NCBI RefSeq assembly: GCF_000189635.1
Contig: NW_002476559.1
Coordinates: 310,001 to 374,000 of the forward strand
DNA: 64,000 bases
Source: Tetrahymena thermophila SB210
Lineage: Eukaryota > Ciliophora > Oligohymenophorea > Hymenostomatida > Tetrahymenidae
Reading direction: 5' to 3'
The stretch's first letter is position 1. The number at the start of each line of letters is the position of its first letter. The notes under the pieces are model-generated. The model ran no database searches. It was not told the DNA's origin and saw only the letters and a list, made by a program, of their open reading frames with translations. The position numbers were made by a program, and so were the translations under genes. Below, in pieces: positions 26,104-38,900 of this stretch.

Positions 26104-27690
26104 TAATCCATATTTTTTATCATAGTAAAAATATTTTTATTTTTTATTTTTGTAATATTTAATTATTCAGATAATCAATTTACTTACTTGTTAATTTTTC
26201 AAGAACACATATTGTAAATTTAATTAACTTGGTAAATATTATAAATTACTTAGACTTTTGGGATAATATTATTTCATATGATTATTCTATTATTAAATCA
26301 CATTTTTTGTTTGCTTTTTTAATTACATTTATTTTGTGTAAATTTTTTTTAGCTTCATTTTGAAAAAAAGTTATCATTTGTTAACCCCTAAAATTTATTT
26401 AAATAGCACCTAATACTTAGAGGCCACAAATTATTTAAAAGGAGAGATTAGTTTTAAGTTATCCTAAAAAATAGTAAATTTATGAATAATGACAGAAATT
26501 CATTAATTTAAAGTTTGTTTGGCTAGATTCTTCTTAGCTATTCATTTAAAATAAATTGCAATAATTTTCATATTAATCCTTTCTTTTTTTCAATTATTAT
26601 TACTTCTATAATGAAACATATTTTAAGAAAGATTAAAATGAATACATTTTTAATAAATGTTAATTTTTTTTTAATTGAAACTGATTAGTTTTAATTGTGT
26701 GAATATATAATAAAAATGAGAAATTTTTTCAAAATATTTCTTTTAAGTATTAAGTATGGATATTTTTCTAAATTTGACATGTTAAAATTTTTTTTACTCA
26801 ATTTAGAACAAAAAAATTTTACTATTTTTCTTCAAGGAATAGTTATAAAATTTATTTTTTTGAAGCTATTCCTTGCTATCAAGTCAGCAGAATTTTTGAG
26901 ATATTACTGTAATTAATAATTATTTTCAATAAAAAAGACTTTAAAGTACATCTAAGTATTAAGTGCAGGGGAAATGAATAATTGTATTAAAAATTAGATT
27001 AATTAAATAAATGATTTTATTTTAATTTATATCCTAAAATTCTAATTTAATGATTTCTTAAATTGAAATATTAAATTTTTTATTTGTAATAGATTTCTGT
27101 TAATCCACTTTAGCATTTTGGTGGTATTGAAGTATTTTAGAGATGATTAGTAAAATTTTTAATTTATTATGATTAAATACTAATCAAAAAACATAAAATA
27201 AAATTTACAGATAATTCTTTATATTTAAAATATAGTGTTTAAAAATACTTTTTTTACTTGATTAACATAAAATAATTTAACATACAGATCTTCTATATCC
27301 TAAAGCTAAATCCTAATTTAATATTTTACTCTTTCAACCTTTATTTTAATTTTTTTACTATTTTTATAGATTTATTCTTTGAAAGTCATCTTAAAGATTG
27401 AACTCTACATAAAAATAGATTTATTTATCTTGAATATTTTAAAGTAATTAATAAATATTTAAAAAATTATATAAATAGTTAGGTGGATATTTATAAATTT
27501 TGTGTAAATCTATCAAATTCAGACTGAGATTATTAAAAAAATATATTTTAAAACACTCTTAGACAGCCAATTTATTTTTGGTTATCCTTTTTAGGTAATT
27601 AAATAATTAATTAGAATAATAACTGGGAGATTTATTGTACTCAATTAATTAACTTTTTTAAATTATTATAATACAAATAGATAAACAACA
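26104..27690. other. Intergenic between A and P3
   Basis: The first about 150 bases resemble the 3' flank of B and presumably include the A 3' UTR. The rest is AT-rich without a supported frame. From about 27299 it matches the 3' flank of P1. Confidence 0.55.
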
Positions 27691-29517
27691 TCAAAACTTT
27701 TTTATTAAATTTCCTTTAGATATTTTTTTAATACCAATAATTGCTTTCAATGCATATTTGATTCTTATATTTTATTTGGATTAAGTTCCATCGTCAATCA
27801 GCTCTTATTCTCTTATGTTAACCACAAAAATTTAATAATTAATTTCCTTGATCAAATTCATATACGCTATTTCTATCTCTGAAACATCTTTACTAAGATC
27901 AATATTAAAGCATTATTGATGCAAATCTAAATCTAGAGGACTGTTCTTAATTTAGTGAAAATTCATATCATTTAATTTTAAGAAAAGGATATTATAATGG
28001 CTGTGTGTGAAATAGCTATAAAATCCTTTATTTTATTTTTTGTGTTTCCTTTGGCTAGAAATTTTAAATCTTTAAATTATTTTGGATAACTCTTGACTTA
28101 TTATTTCAGGTAAATTAAAATTTTTTAGTGAATCTGTTCTAAACATGCTTAAAATGTTGTACATAAATAGTTTATTTAAGTTATGAAACTGAGAATTTTT
28201 TATATAAGATGAATTTTCTTTCTTATTTCTTATCTTTAAAGCCTATTTTGGCTAGTTTAGCCTTATTTCAGAAAAGTCAAAATTTTTTAGAAAAGAAGCA
28301 GAATTTGGTTTTAAACAAAAAAAATTTTTAAATAAATTTGAATGAGATTATTTCTTGTTCAAATCAATAAATTAGTTATAATTCTTGAAATTGTTATTAT
28401 TGTCGTTAATTGAAATGTTAACTTTGTTTTTGCTATCATCTATATTTAAAAAATTATGATAAAATTGATTATTTATAACTCTTTCTTTATTATCATTTAA
28501 ATTAATTTCCCCACAATAATTAACAAATTATTTGCTCATACCACTATTTAAATTCGCATAAACGCATTATTTAAATGTAAAATATTAACAATCTAGTTAT
28601 TATTTTAATTTTAAAGTACTCATTTTAGTAAATTCTCCATTCCTTCTCTCTTTTACTTTTGAAGAAAGATCATCATGAATTTAATGGGCTAATTTTTTTT
28701 CATCTTTTAAACCATAAAATTTAAGAAACTCTTATTTAAGGTTATCAATTAAGAAATTATGATTTAAGAACTCTTATTTTTAATTGCGTTTAATTTAATT
28801 TTATTCATTAGTCTGCTAAGGTGATGCGTTAAAGCTTTATTTTACTTATGGTTAGTTATGCGAGTTTTTATATTAATATGGAGGAATTTAACTAATAAAT
28901 TATGAGCTATAAAGACTTTAAATCATTATTTATTCTTAGTCATTAGATGATTATTCATCTTCAATTTGAGTTTCATTTATTTGGAAGGGTTAATTTCCAA
29001 TACTACATACTATCTCAAAATAACTTCTATCAACATTAGTCAAATTTGTAGAAAAAGAGCAACGTAATTTATTAGAAGCATGTGCATCAAGATCATCTTA
29101 TCTTTTCATTTTTACTTGTAAAAAGTCTATTTATTCTTCATTTTCATGTATACTTTTTATTATATTGCTTTCATAAAAGTTATGATTGTTTATAACATTC
29201 TCATCATTTTTTTCTAAGTGGAAATCTTGCACATATGAAAGCTAGAGTTTATCTTATGAGAATATCTAGTCATAGCTATACCCATTAAGAAACACTTATG
29301 CTTAATAGTTTTATATTACCTAGTTTTAGTTATAGATATTTAAATTATTACTGCTTAATACGCCATTTTAGTGCTGTTTTATTGCTATTCTATTGATTTA
29401 AGGGGGAAGATTATTTATAACTTAATTATAAGTATAAAAGTAGCTAGGTTAACTTTATTATATTAATTGATTTTATCCCTAATAATTTTATGAAGGGATA
29501 AAACTTTAAATAAACAT
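27691..29517 (-). CDS. P3: Q/N-rich protein of the P family, unknown function
   Basis: Uninterrupted ciliate-code frame from ATG at 29517 to TGA at 27693-27691 (608 residues). It shares the P-family blocks (LRCSFSTNL, FYGLKDEKK, FFCLKPNS, LFMYNILSMFR, ELIDDGTQSKQNIR). Its flanks on both sides match those of P1 over several hundred bases. It is transcribed away from receptor gene B, whose start is about 3.5 kb to the right. Function unknown; no signal peptide or membrane helix. Confidence 0.8.
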
Positions 29518-29591
29518 TTTGTTTCTTTTATATTTTAGAAATTTGTAAATTTATTTTTTGGTAAATTATGTTAAATAACTAAATAAAAAAT

Positions 29592-29623
29592 CACCTATTA
29601 ATTATAGCATTAATTTTAAAAAA
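29592..29623 (-). promoter_or_regulatory. Conserved block upstream of P3
   Basis: Diverged copy of the block before P1 and P2 (CACCTATTAATTATAGCATT), 75 bases upstream of the ATG. Confidence 0.4.
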
Positions 29624-31599
29624 ATTAATTATAATATAAACAATTTAAATCTTTTTTCTTATTGGTATGTATGGATAGATGGAGTCAGCTTCTATAATAT
29701 TAAAATTTTTGAATTATATTTTTTAGTAAACTAAATTGTTATTAAATTATTAGATAATAACTTAAAAAATATAATAAATTATCAATTTTTTTTTTCTTTT
29801 AAAATATAAATTCATTTTATTGTAAATTTAACTTAAAAAGAGCAAGTTTAAAATAATTTATGGTAGTGAAAACACATTTTCGTTTTAAATAATTTTCATA
29901 AAACCTTAAAAATATAATATTTATTCATCTATTACCACATCTAATATTTTATATTCTTTGATTCAAAAGCAAATAATCCTTTTTTATTTGGTTTCTGATC
30001 TTAATATGCATTAATTATTTAAATAAATTTAATAATTAAAGAATCCATCCTTGATCTTTTAATCTAATAGTTTTTTAAATTAATCAATTAAAGCGATGAT
30101 ATTTTTATTAAAAGTAAGTTAAGAAACATTTCATTTCGATTTCTTTACGCCTTCTAATTACAAAAAAAATATTTTTGATTTCATTTAGCATATATTTTAA
30201 TTTAAAATATTTCATTAAAAATATTAAAAATAACTAAGTAAATTATATTTTATTTTAAAATTATTTAAGCAAGCAAGCAATCAATCATAATTTTCATTGA
30301 TAGTATTTTTATACATGTATCACTCCATCTACTTTAGTATTTTATGATTTTATTAATCTTTTAATTTTTGCAAAGCAAGTCTAGAATTATATAAATGTCT
30401 TTTCTATTACTTTCTTTACTTACATCTGAAATAAATTCATCAAAATACAATATTACGATTAATAATAAATCTACCCTTCTTCTTTTAAAACTACAAATTC
30501 ATGTATTAATCAGAATATTAGAGCTTTTGTAAAAGATGAGCTTAATATGAATTAAGATAAAAACTAAAAACAGAGTCATTATTGGAACTCAAATATCTTT
30601 TGAGGAATGTATGCTTGAATTAAAATCAAACATGAGCCATATAAAATTTAATTTAGTCGAAAATAATGTCAGCCTATAAGAAAAAATATAAAAACTGAAA
30701 CATTACTTTTGATCAAATTAATGCTTTTACTGCTCATAAATTGATTGTGTTGTCCTAATAGAATTATTACAAATTTTTGATGCTTGGAAACTTGAAGGTT
30801 ACATGAAAAGAAATATATCAATCCAATAAATAAAAAGTAATAAAATACAATTATATTGATTATCTTCACTTGATTTTTAAAAATTAGTTTTAGATGACTT
30901 ATTATTATTTAGCATATTTAATAATAGTTTGATTATATTTATCTATTTTAGTAAGGTATTTCGAATGAATCGATATCTTTCAATTAAAGTAAACTGACTA
31001 TTAATATTTTTTATTAAATTTGGTCTTGAAAAGTTTTTATTAATAAACTAAATAAAAAATACTTTTTATCGAAATTTTAAAATAAGCATAAAATACCATG
31101 AATTTATAAAGGTAGAAAAAAAAAATTAAAGTTAATTAAATATCATATCCAGTTTTTATTTTATTTTAGACATCTGTAACATTTTATAAAGGCAAATAGA
31201 ATTCATGCTTTTAGTTATTGTTGATATTCTAGAAATGATCTAATAACATAAAATTATTTTTTTCAAAAAGAAAAACTGAAAAAAAATAGCTAGTTAATTA
31301 CTAATTTATAAAATAAAACTAAAGTTTTTAATGGAATACAAATCAAAGGCTTATTACTTAAGATATAAAGAAATGCTTATTGAATTAAGAAAAAAATAAA
31401 TTATAATTACTTAAAATAATAAGAATTGTATTCAGGCTTGAATATTTTGATAAACATCTTAAATTTTAGATTTTTTACAGTAATATTTTACAAAGACATA
31501 CTATAATCAAAAAAACATAAACTTTATAGGAATTTTATTCACTAGTACTATTTTAAGTGGTATAAATGTAATAAATATTTAAATAATTATCTTTTGTTT

Positions 31600-32996
31600 A
31601 TTTAAGTAATTTTGTCTTTTTTAGTTTTTTTTACATGATTTATTTTTTTAAATAATTTATAAACTCAATATTTTAAGGTAAATGAAATATTGGTAAAATA
31701 ATAAATTATCTAATGTTTTTAATTTCCATAATTTACTTTAAATTCATTTTTCTTGAAAGTTGGTAGGTTATCTTTTAGATAAATTCATAAAAATAAAAAC
31801 TAACTTTTATATATAACAAACACTATAAACTAGATTAATTTTATAAGTAAAAATTTTTTAAATTTGGCGTAAAAGTCTATTTTTATAATTAAAGTGAACT
31901 TTTTTTAAATTAAATTTATTCGGCTATATTCTGTATAGCTTTAGAGTATATGAAATGATTCTAGAAGAAATTGAGAAAGAAAATAATATTTACTTTATTA
32001 ATATGGTTAAGCTTCATAGTAGTGGTAATTTAGAAAATTGACAACTTAAGCAATATTAAAAATGTGCAGAATAGGTTAGTATTAATTAATGTTTAACATA
32101 AAATCAAGGAGTTAACATGCTAGTTGTTAATATATATTTACTAAATTTTTCTTTATTTTATTTGTTATAAATTAATAATAAAATACGAAGAGAAGGTCAC
32201 CATTTTATACCATTTTATGGTGAAAGTAGTAATAATTTACATATTATAAAGTTGTAAATGGAATTTTGAGTTATTTATTGTATTTTAATTGAAATAAAAT
32301 ATAGATGGTTTACTTTTTTTATGTGAAACTTTTAACTGAAAAATAATTTTTTTAATCGTTTTTAAATACAATCTATTATATAAGCTTACTTTTTTAAGCA
32401 TTCATGAATATATTAATTAATATAAAAATAAATAACTTCTTAATAGCATTAATTATGTAAACTGTATTTTTCTTTGAGCATTTTAATTAATTTATAATTT
32501 TAATTTTCCTCAGTAATAAAATATTTCATAACTTTTATCACAAAAAGTCTTTTCAGTGATAGAGGGCTTAACATGATAACTCAGCAATTTTAGAGATATA
32601 AGTTTTAAAACTTTTATTTTGTCAGCAGCCATTAATTAATAATTAAATTGTTTCTTCTTTCTTAGTTTTTTTTCATGAAGTTTAAATATTATTGTTAAGT
32701 AACTGAGATATATTTTCAGGTAAATGTATTTTAACAGAAAATAAATAAATTAGTAATTACTATTCTTTTATTCAATTATTTATTTTAGATTACATTTTTT
32801 TTGAAAAACAAGTGGTTGTTATTAAAATAAAACTTTATAGAAATTAAATTTTATTATTTACGTAGTAATAAATGTAAGGAATATTAGACAATTTATTTGT
32901 ATAATTTGTATATTAAATGTAAATTTATATACCAAATAAAACTCTTAATTAATTTTATAATATAATATGAAGCAATAAGAAATTAGAATAAAAAAC
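31600..32996 (+). repeat. Degenerate A/B 5'-flank repeats before gene B
   Basis: Stretches such as TTTTAAGGTAAATG (about 31673), GGTTATCTTTTAGATAAA (about 31768) and a second set at 32560-32900 repeat the order seen before gene A. The last set leads directly into the B start. Confidence 0.5.
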
Positions 32997-35900
32997 ATGC
33001 TATAAAGTCTAATTATATTTTTAATTTAAATCTCACATTTTTATGCAACCTGGTATACTATTGAAGGGTATGGTATGAAAAGCTTAGTAAGAGGGGTTGG
33101 CTCTACTCCTCAGAGCTTTACTATTTAGTAATAAGACTTCAAAGACGCTGTTATTGTAGGGTATTTTAAATTTAACACCTTAGATCCAAATAAATAGTAT
33201 TCTATGATGAGGTACTAGGTAAGTCAAGAATATACATTCTTGAACTATTATACTATTAATTATTCTCCATACATACTGATATAGATGGATAATGATAATC
33301 AACTTGAACTTAACTAACAAGGCCCAGGAATTACAACAGGCTATTGGTATTAATTTGGTTTCGGATTCAAATAATCACTTAATATTTACTATTCTGTATG
33401 GCAAGGATATCCTTAAGGAGCAATAGTTTATCCTACTTACTAGTATAATAATTTTTAATTAAGATCAGATATTACATAGCTTACTTTATGTATTATTTGT
33501 CCTCCTCTTGAAAATAAATTTACATAATTTGTTGGACAGTATTCATCAATAAAAATGATCACAGGTTTCTACCCTCAAGATATATATAAATTGCTAATAA
33601 ACGAAAACAACATGAATGATCAGTTATTGAGATCAGCATTTTTTATAAATGATAATGTAATTAACTACATTAAAACATAATACTACCCATTAACTACAGA
33701 TTTAAGTACTAATTGCACTAATTCTACCAAATTTTACTTTGATGGAATTTGTATTGATCCATCTTAATGCTAGAACATAGTCTATTTTTAGACAACCTAA
33801 TTCGGATCTATAAATAGTGTTTTCTATAATTCAATAAAATTAAAATGTGATGTTTGCTAAGATTATTGTCTAAATTGCGATAATAAATCTATTTGTTTAT
33901 AATGTAAAAGTGGCTATGTGCTTGATACTACAAATAATATTTGTAAAAGATGTCCAGTAAATAGCTTCTATAATCCATTAAATTCTCTATGTTTATCTAA
34001 TTGTCCTAATGGATATTAAAAGGATTATATTAACTAACTATGTGTTCAAAATTTTAATCCCTTTTATATCTTACTAAACCCTTTGCTATATCCAAGAAAT
34101 TTTATTTAAAATGATGGATTTACTTTGATGGATACTAATTTGTAGATTTAACCTGATTAATATACCTAATGTTGGCTAGAAAATCAAAGCTTTGGGCCTT
34201 ATACTATTTTGGGAGGACAAAATAATCTCAATTCTAACAAAATTAATAAAAAAATTCTTAATTTACCCAAAAACTTTTAAAAAATTATTACTTTTTAAGG
34301 TTTAATTTATAATAACGGTTAATAAGGTGATTTTATTTTAGAAGTTAATAATAATTTAGTAACCTTATCATCCTTTACTAAAATATTCACTAATTATTAA
34401 CTTTGTGACGATAATTAATCTGTTAACTTCTACCAATTAACTTATATTATTAATGACTCCACAACTAATCTAGATATTAATATTTCATCTAATAAAAATG
34501 GATGGGGAATCAGAAACTTTGCAATGAACGTCACTAAATGTCATTCCACTTGCAATGATTGCACAAATGATGGCAATCCTTGGTCTTGCACTACTTGCTA
34601 AATGCAATAAACTTCTATACAGATAAATAAGAATTGTGCATGCAACAAGGGATAGTATACTTAATTTTAAAATTGCTATTCTTCTCCTTGCTATACCTGC
34701 TCTAACTGTCCACCAAATTGCTTGTCTTGTGAAGATCAAACTGGTAAATGTACTTCTTGCGCTACTGGATATTCTATCCAGAATGGATTATGCATTATTA
34801 ACAGTTCTTGCTCTAATTAATACTCTCAAGATCCTGGTTCTAGCTACTGTATAAGAGCTAAAGATTAAGGGATGTCTTTTTTCGTCAAAGATAGAATTTA
34901 GCTAGATTTATAATTTTGGTACTATACTGGTTTATCTGAATAGTTTAGATAATGTTATAATAGAAAATATGCACCTTTAATTTATGGTACATAAAGTGTT
35001 AGCTTAATCATGTAGTTACCTTAGTATTAAAATTATCATTATCAAGTAGAGTTTTAATTTACAGCTATGAATGTAGATTATTTTGCACCATCAGATTATG
35101 TGAGTTATTATATAGATAATAATTTAGTGAAAAAAGTAAATTACAAATCAAATACTACTACCAGTTTATGCGAAGATATTAATTATGGAGAAACATAGGT
35201 TCCAGAATCAGTATTTTAACTCAAAAAAGATGCAAATTTAAATTTCACAATCGGAGCTTATTTGGTTAGCTCTAAATGGTTCACATTAAATGACCTTACA
35301 ATATACTATTGTAAAAAAATTTTTTTCCTTATTTTGCTTTTATAAATTATTTTTATTTTTTAGAAGATAATACTTTAAATTTGAAAAGGTGGGAGGAAGG
35401 GAATTTTATTTAATCTAATAATAATATTTTTTAAATTAATAGAAAGATGTCATGCAAGCTGTACTAATTGTTTAAATGGATCTTCTTGTACTTCTTGTAT
35501 TTAAAATTCATAACCTAATGCAGCCTTAGGTAATTTTTGTTATTGTAATGATGGATTCTATTTTGCTTATGACTGGAATACAAGCTCTGGACTCTGTCTA
35601 CCTTGCAATAGCTTTTGTAAAACATGTAATGGACCTAGCATAACTGATTGTATTATTTGCTAAGAAAGCTATAAGGTTGTCAATAATATTTGTGTAAATG
35701 CTTGTTAGGTTAATTAATTTTGGGATTTTAACTTACATTAATGTGTTAACTGTTCAGATTGCTGCTCTAGTTGCAATGGGACGTCTAACAGTTAATGTTT
35801 GTCGTGTTAAGATCCAATAATGACCTTAAATTCTAATGTTTGTAAATTTAATTCAGATAATAATACTTGCAATTCATGTAATACAAATGTTTCTAATTCT

Positions 35901-38900
35901 CTTTGTGGTGGAACTTAAATAAATCATGATTTTTGCATAACTAAGGGTTGGTTGAGTTACAATAGTAACACATGTGTTAATTGTTTTACTGCTGACTCTA
36001 ATGGAAATTGTGGGGGTAGTAGTATTTACAATTAGCTGTGTAATAAATATGGATATTACTATTCTTCAACATCATCTTAATGCCTTTCATGCTCATAAGC
36101 TTTTGGAGTAAATTGCGGTGATCCTTCAATCGCCAATGTTTGTAAATAAAATAGGTGGATTTATTAATCTCTATCTACTTGTATTAGCTGTAATTTATAG
36201 TAAAGCCCACTTTGCTGTGATGTTACTTGTAAGACTTGTAATGGCTCAAGTTCTAATAATTGCTTAAGCTGTTTTGGTTCTATGGTTCTTTTCAATAATN
36301 NNNNNNNNNNNNNNNNNNNNNNNNNNNNNNNNNNNNNNNNNNNNNNNNNNNNNNNNNNNNNNNNNNNNNNNNNNNNNNNNNNNNNNNNNNNNNNNNNNNT
36401 TTCAATAATTCTTGTTTAGATAAATGTCCTAATGGATATAGCTATAATTCTTCTTAAAATAACTGTTAAAATTGTCCAGTTTTTATAGGTGTACCAGAGT
36501 GCAATAATTGTGCTTCAGATTGTTAAACTTGCTCTGCAGCAACTATAAGTTAATGCAAAACTTGTTATGGCTCGAGGTAATTAAATGCAGCAACAAATAG
36601 ATGTGACTGTAAAGATTAGGAAGATTAAAGGACGTTTTTTTATGAATGTAGTATGAATAACTAAGCTGTTTTAAATATACAACTATCAAATCAAGGACCA
36701 TAAATGACAATCGATTTTGGGAAAATATTAGCAGATATCCCTAATTATCCAACTTAAACAAACTCTACCACTATATGCAAGTTATTATTCAGCTAAGCAG
36801 AGCTATAGAAGATAGGCTTTAATTCTGCTTGTTAAATTTAGTTTAACTTGGTTAATATTGCTCTTGGTATATTAAATTTAATTTATTTTCATATATTAAA
36901 TGATTTTTTATTTGATAATTAGATAACACAGCTACAATAATTTAAGGAGATACCTTAAACTTTTTACCAAACATTTTAAAGTTTAAAATAAATTCTAGTA
37001 CTTATATAGACACATTTTTGAATAATATTGTATATCAATAGCCACCATAAGATACTGGTGTTGTTTTCAATTTTAAAAAGATAGAAAACTCTTGCAATGA
37101 TTATAAAATTACATTAGATAAAGTTTAAAACGACTCAGGGAGAGGTTTCTAAAGTATAACTTGGACACTTTTAAATCCGACAACTAATTAAGACGATGTT
37201 TAGATATAAAATATTTTAAGCCAAGCTTCTACTTAAAATTTATTAAACATCACAATACCAAAAGGTGTTATTACTTTAAACACATAAAAGAGTATTTAAG
37301 CTTCTTATAAATTGAAAAATACTTATTCTGCATCTCAGTAGTTTGTATTTTAAGTATAAACATTTAAAAGTGTTGCTTCTGTTCTCAATTCAAATATGAT
37401 CATCCCTTATTTTAGGTAAACAAAGCAATAAATTTTAAAACAACTAAAAACATTTAAAAAAAAAGGTATTTAGAGTTTAATCTGAATTTGAGTTATTCAA
37501 TTTAGTACTGTGACAGCTAAGGAAATTCACTTAATACTAATGATCCAATTGACATAACTATTTCAAGTCCTCAGTCTAATTAAATCTAGAAACAAATTAA
37601 AAGTAACACATAGAACCAAATTGTTTAAATAATATAAGCATACTCATTTCCTCCGAATTCAAATAATTAAATTAATGTAAAGTCTTTTTAATCTACATAT
37701 TATTTTTAAAAACCTTTTTTAATAAACTCACTCTAGGTTTAGCTCTAATTATCAAGTGATTAATCTGTAACAAATATGTAATAAGTTTCATTTAGTACAG
37801 TACCACCAAAATTAATTGTTAAAATTAATGGTGGAAATTAAAGGATAGATTACAAATCTAATTTAAATTTAAATGCAAGTTTAAGAGATTTAGATGTTCA
37901 AGATCCTAGTGCTGATTAAGGAATTACTTTAGTATGGAGTTGCACAGATCCTTCTGATCCTACTAAATAATGCAATGATTAAAATGCAAAACCATTTAAT
38001 TTTAATTAAATAAATCCTTCTATTCCACCTTCAACTTTTAGTCCTTATACAGTTATCAGAGTTTAAGCACAAGCAAATAAAGATACAAGATCTTCTTTAG
38101 ATTTTATTATTGTTTTATTTACTGAATTTGATTTGCCTCTCCTAGATATTTCCCTAAATCTTCTTGATCCTTAGGGTCTTACTGTTAACTTGAATGAAGA
38201 AATTTTTGCAACTCTTAATTATAATACAACAGTTAATACCGATATTCTTTCATTTTCTAGTACTTTAGTTTACTTAAATGAACCAGTTGGAGCAATTAAA
38301 TTTGATTATACCTAACTAAAGTTTTAGCTATGGGACCACTATTCTGGATTTAATCGTTCAAATCCAAGTGTGAGCATCAGATTTTCAGTTTTCAATCCTT
38401 ACTTTTACATGCCAAGTGTATCAATCATGAGTTTTTAAATAAACTTTCCACCCGATCAATGTAGCTTCACTATAAACCCACTTCCAACTTCTTTAAATAT
38501 TGTATATAGTTTATCAACTATATTTAATCTCTAAATGTCTAACTGTGTGGATGATAATTTACCAATTAAGTATTAATTTTTTATGTATAAATCTGTAAAT
38601 GATCTAAATCAAGAAAAGCTTGATTCAAAGTAAATAACAAGAAGGTAACTAAACGATTTATAATAAGATACTAATTTATCAACAATACTTCCTTCAGGAA
38701 ATCTTATTATCATGGCAACTGCTACAGATTCTAAGTTAGCAGTTTTTAATACAACAATTAATATAAACGTAACAAGCTCAAATATGAATGAAGCTAATTA
38801 TATTTAAGCAATAGATTCTGTCATAAATAATAACAAGCTAACTAATTAACAAATTATTTCAGAGCTTTCACTTATTACTGAAGATCTCAGTTTAAGAACT

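Larger units (their letters stand above)
29518..32996. other. Intergenic between P3 and B, with repeats
   Basis: Divergent promoter region of the P3-B pair. The part up to about 30450 resembles the P1 upstream DNA. Between 30480 and 30900 the composition is slightly richer in G and C, but frames are broken by several TGA codons on the plus strand; it may be a gene relic. From about 31600 it contains degenerate copies of the A/B 5' flank and, at about 31930-32045, a broken copy of the small ORF before gene A. Confidence 0.5.

Noticed and set aside
26695-26916. Standard-code ORF of 73 codons
   Set aside because: Lies in non-coding AT-rich DNA between A and P3, has Phe/Leu/Lys composition expected by chance, and nothing comparable is found after gene B.
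30480-30900. Slightly GC-richer stretch that looked coding
   Set aside because: Several TGA codons interrupt the best plus-strand frame and no protein family was recognised; kept only as a possible relic in the intergenic entry.
34485-34854. Overlapping ORFs on both strands inside gene B
   Set aside because: They are other-frame shadows of the Cys-rich exon; the same happens at the matching place in gene A.
37416-37465. Apparent frameshift making B a pseudogene
   Set aside because: The two-base length difference to A falls inside a GT...AG intron; after splicing both genes have exons of the same length.
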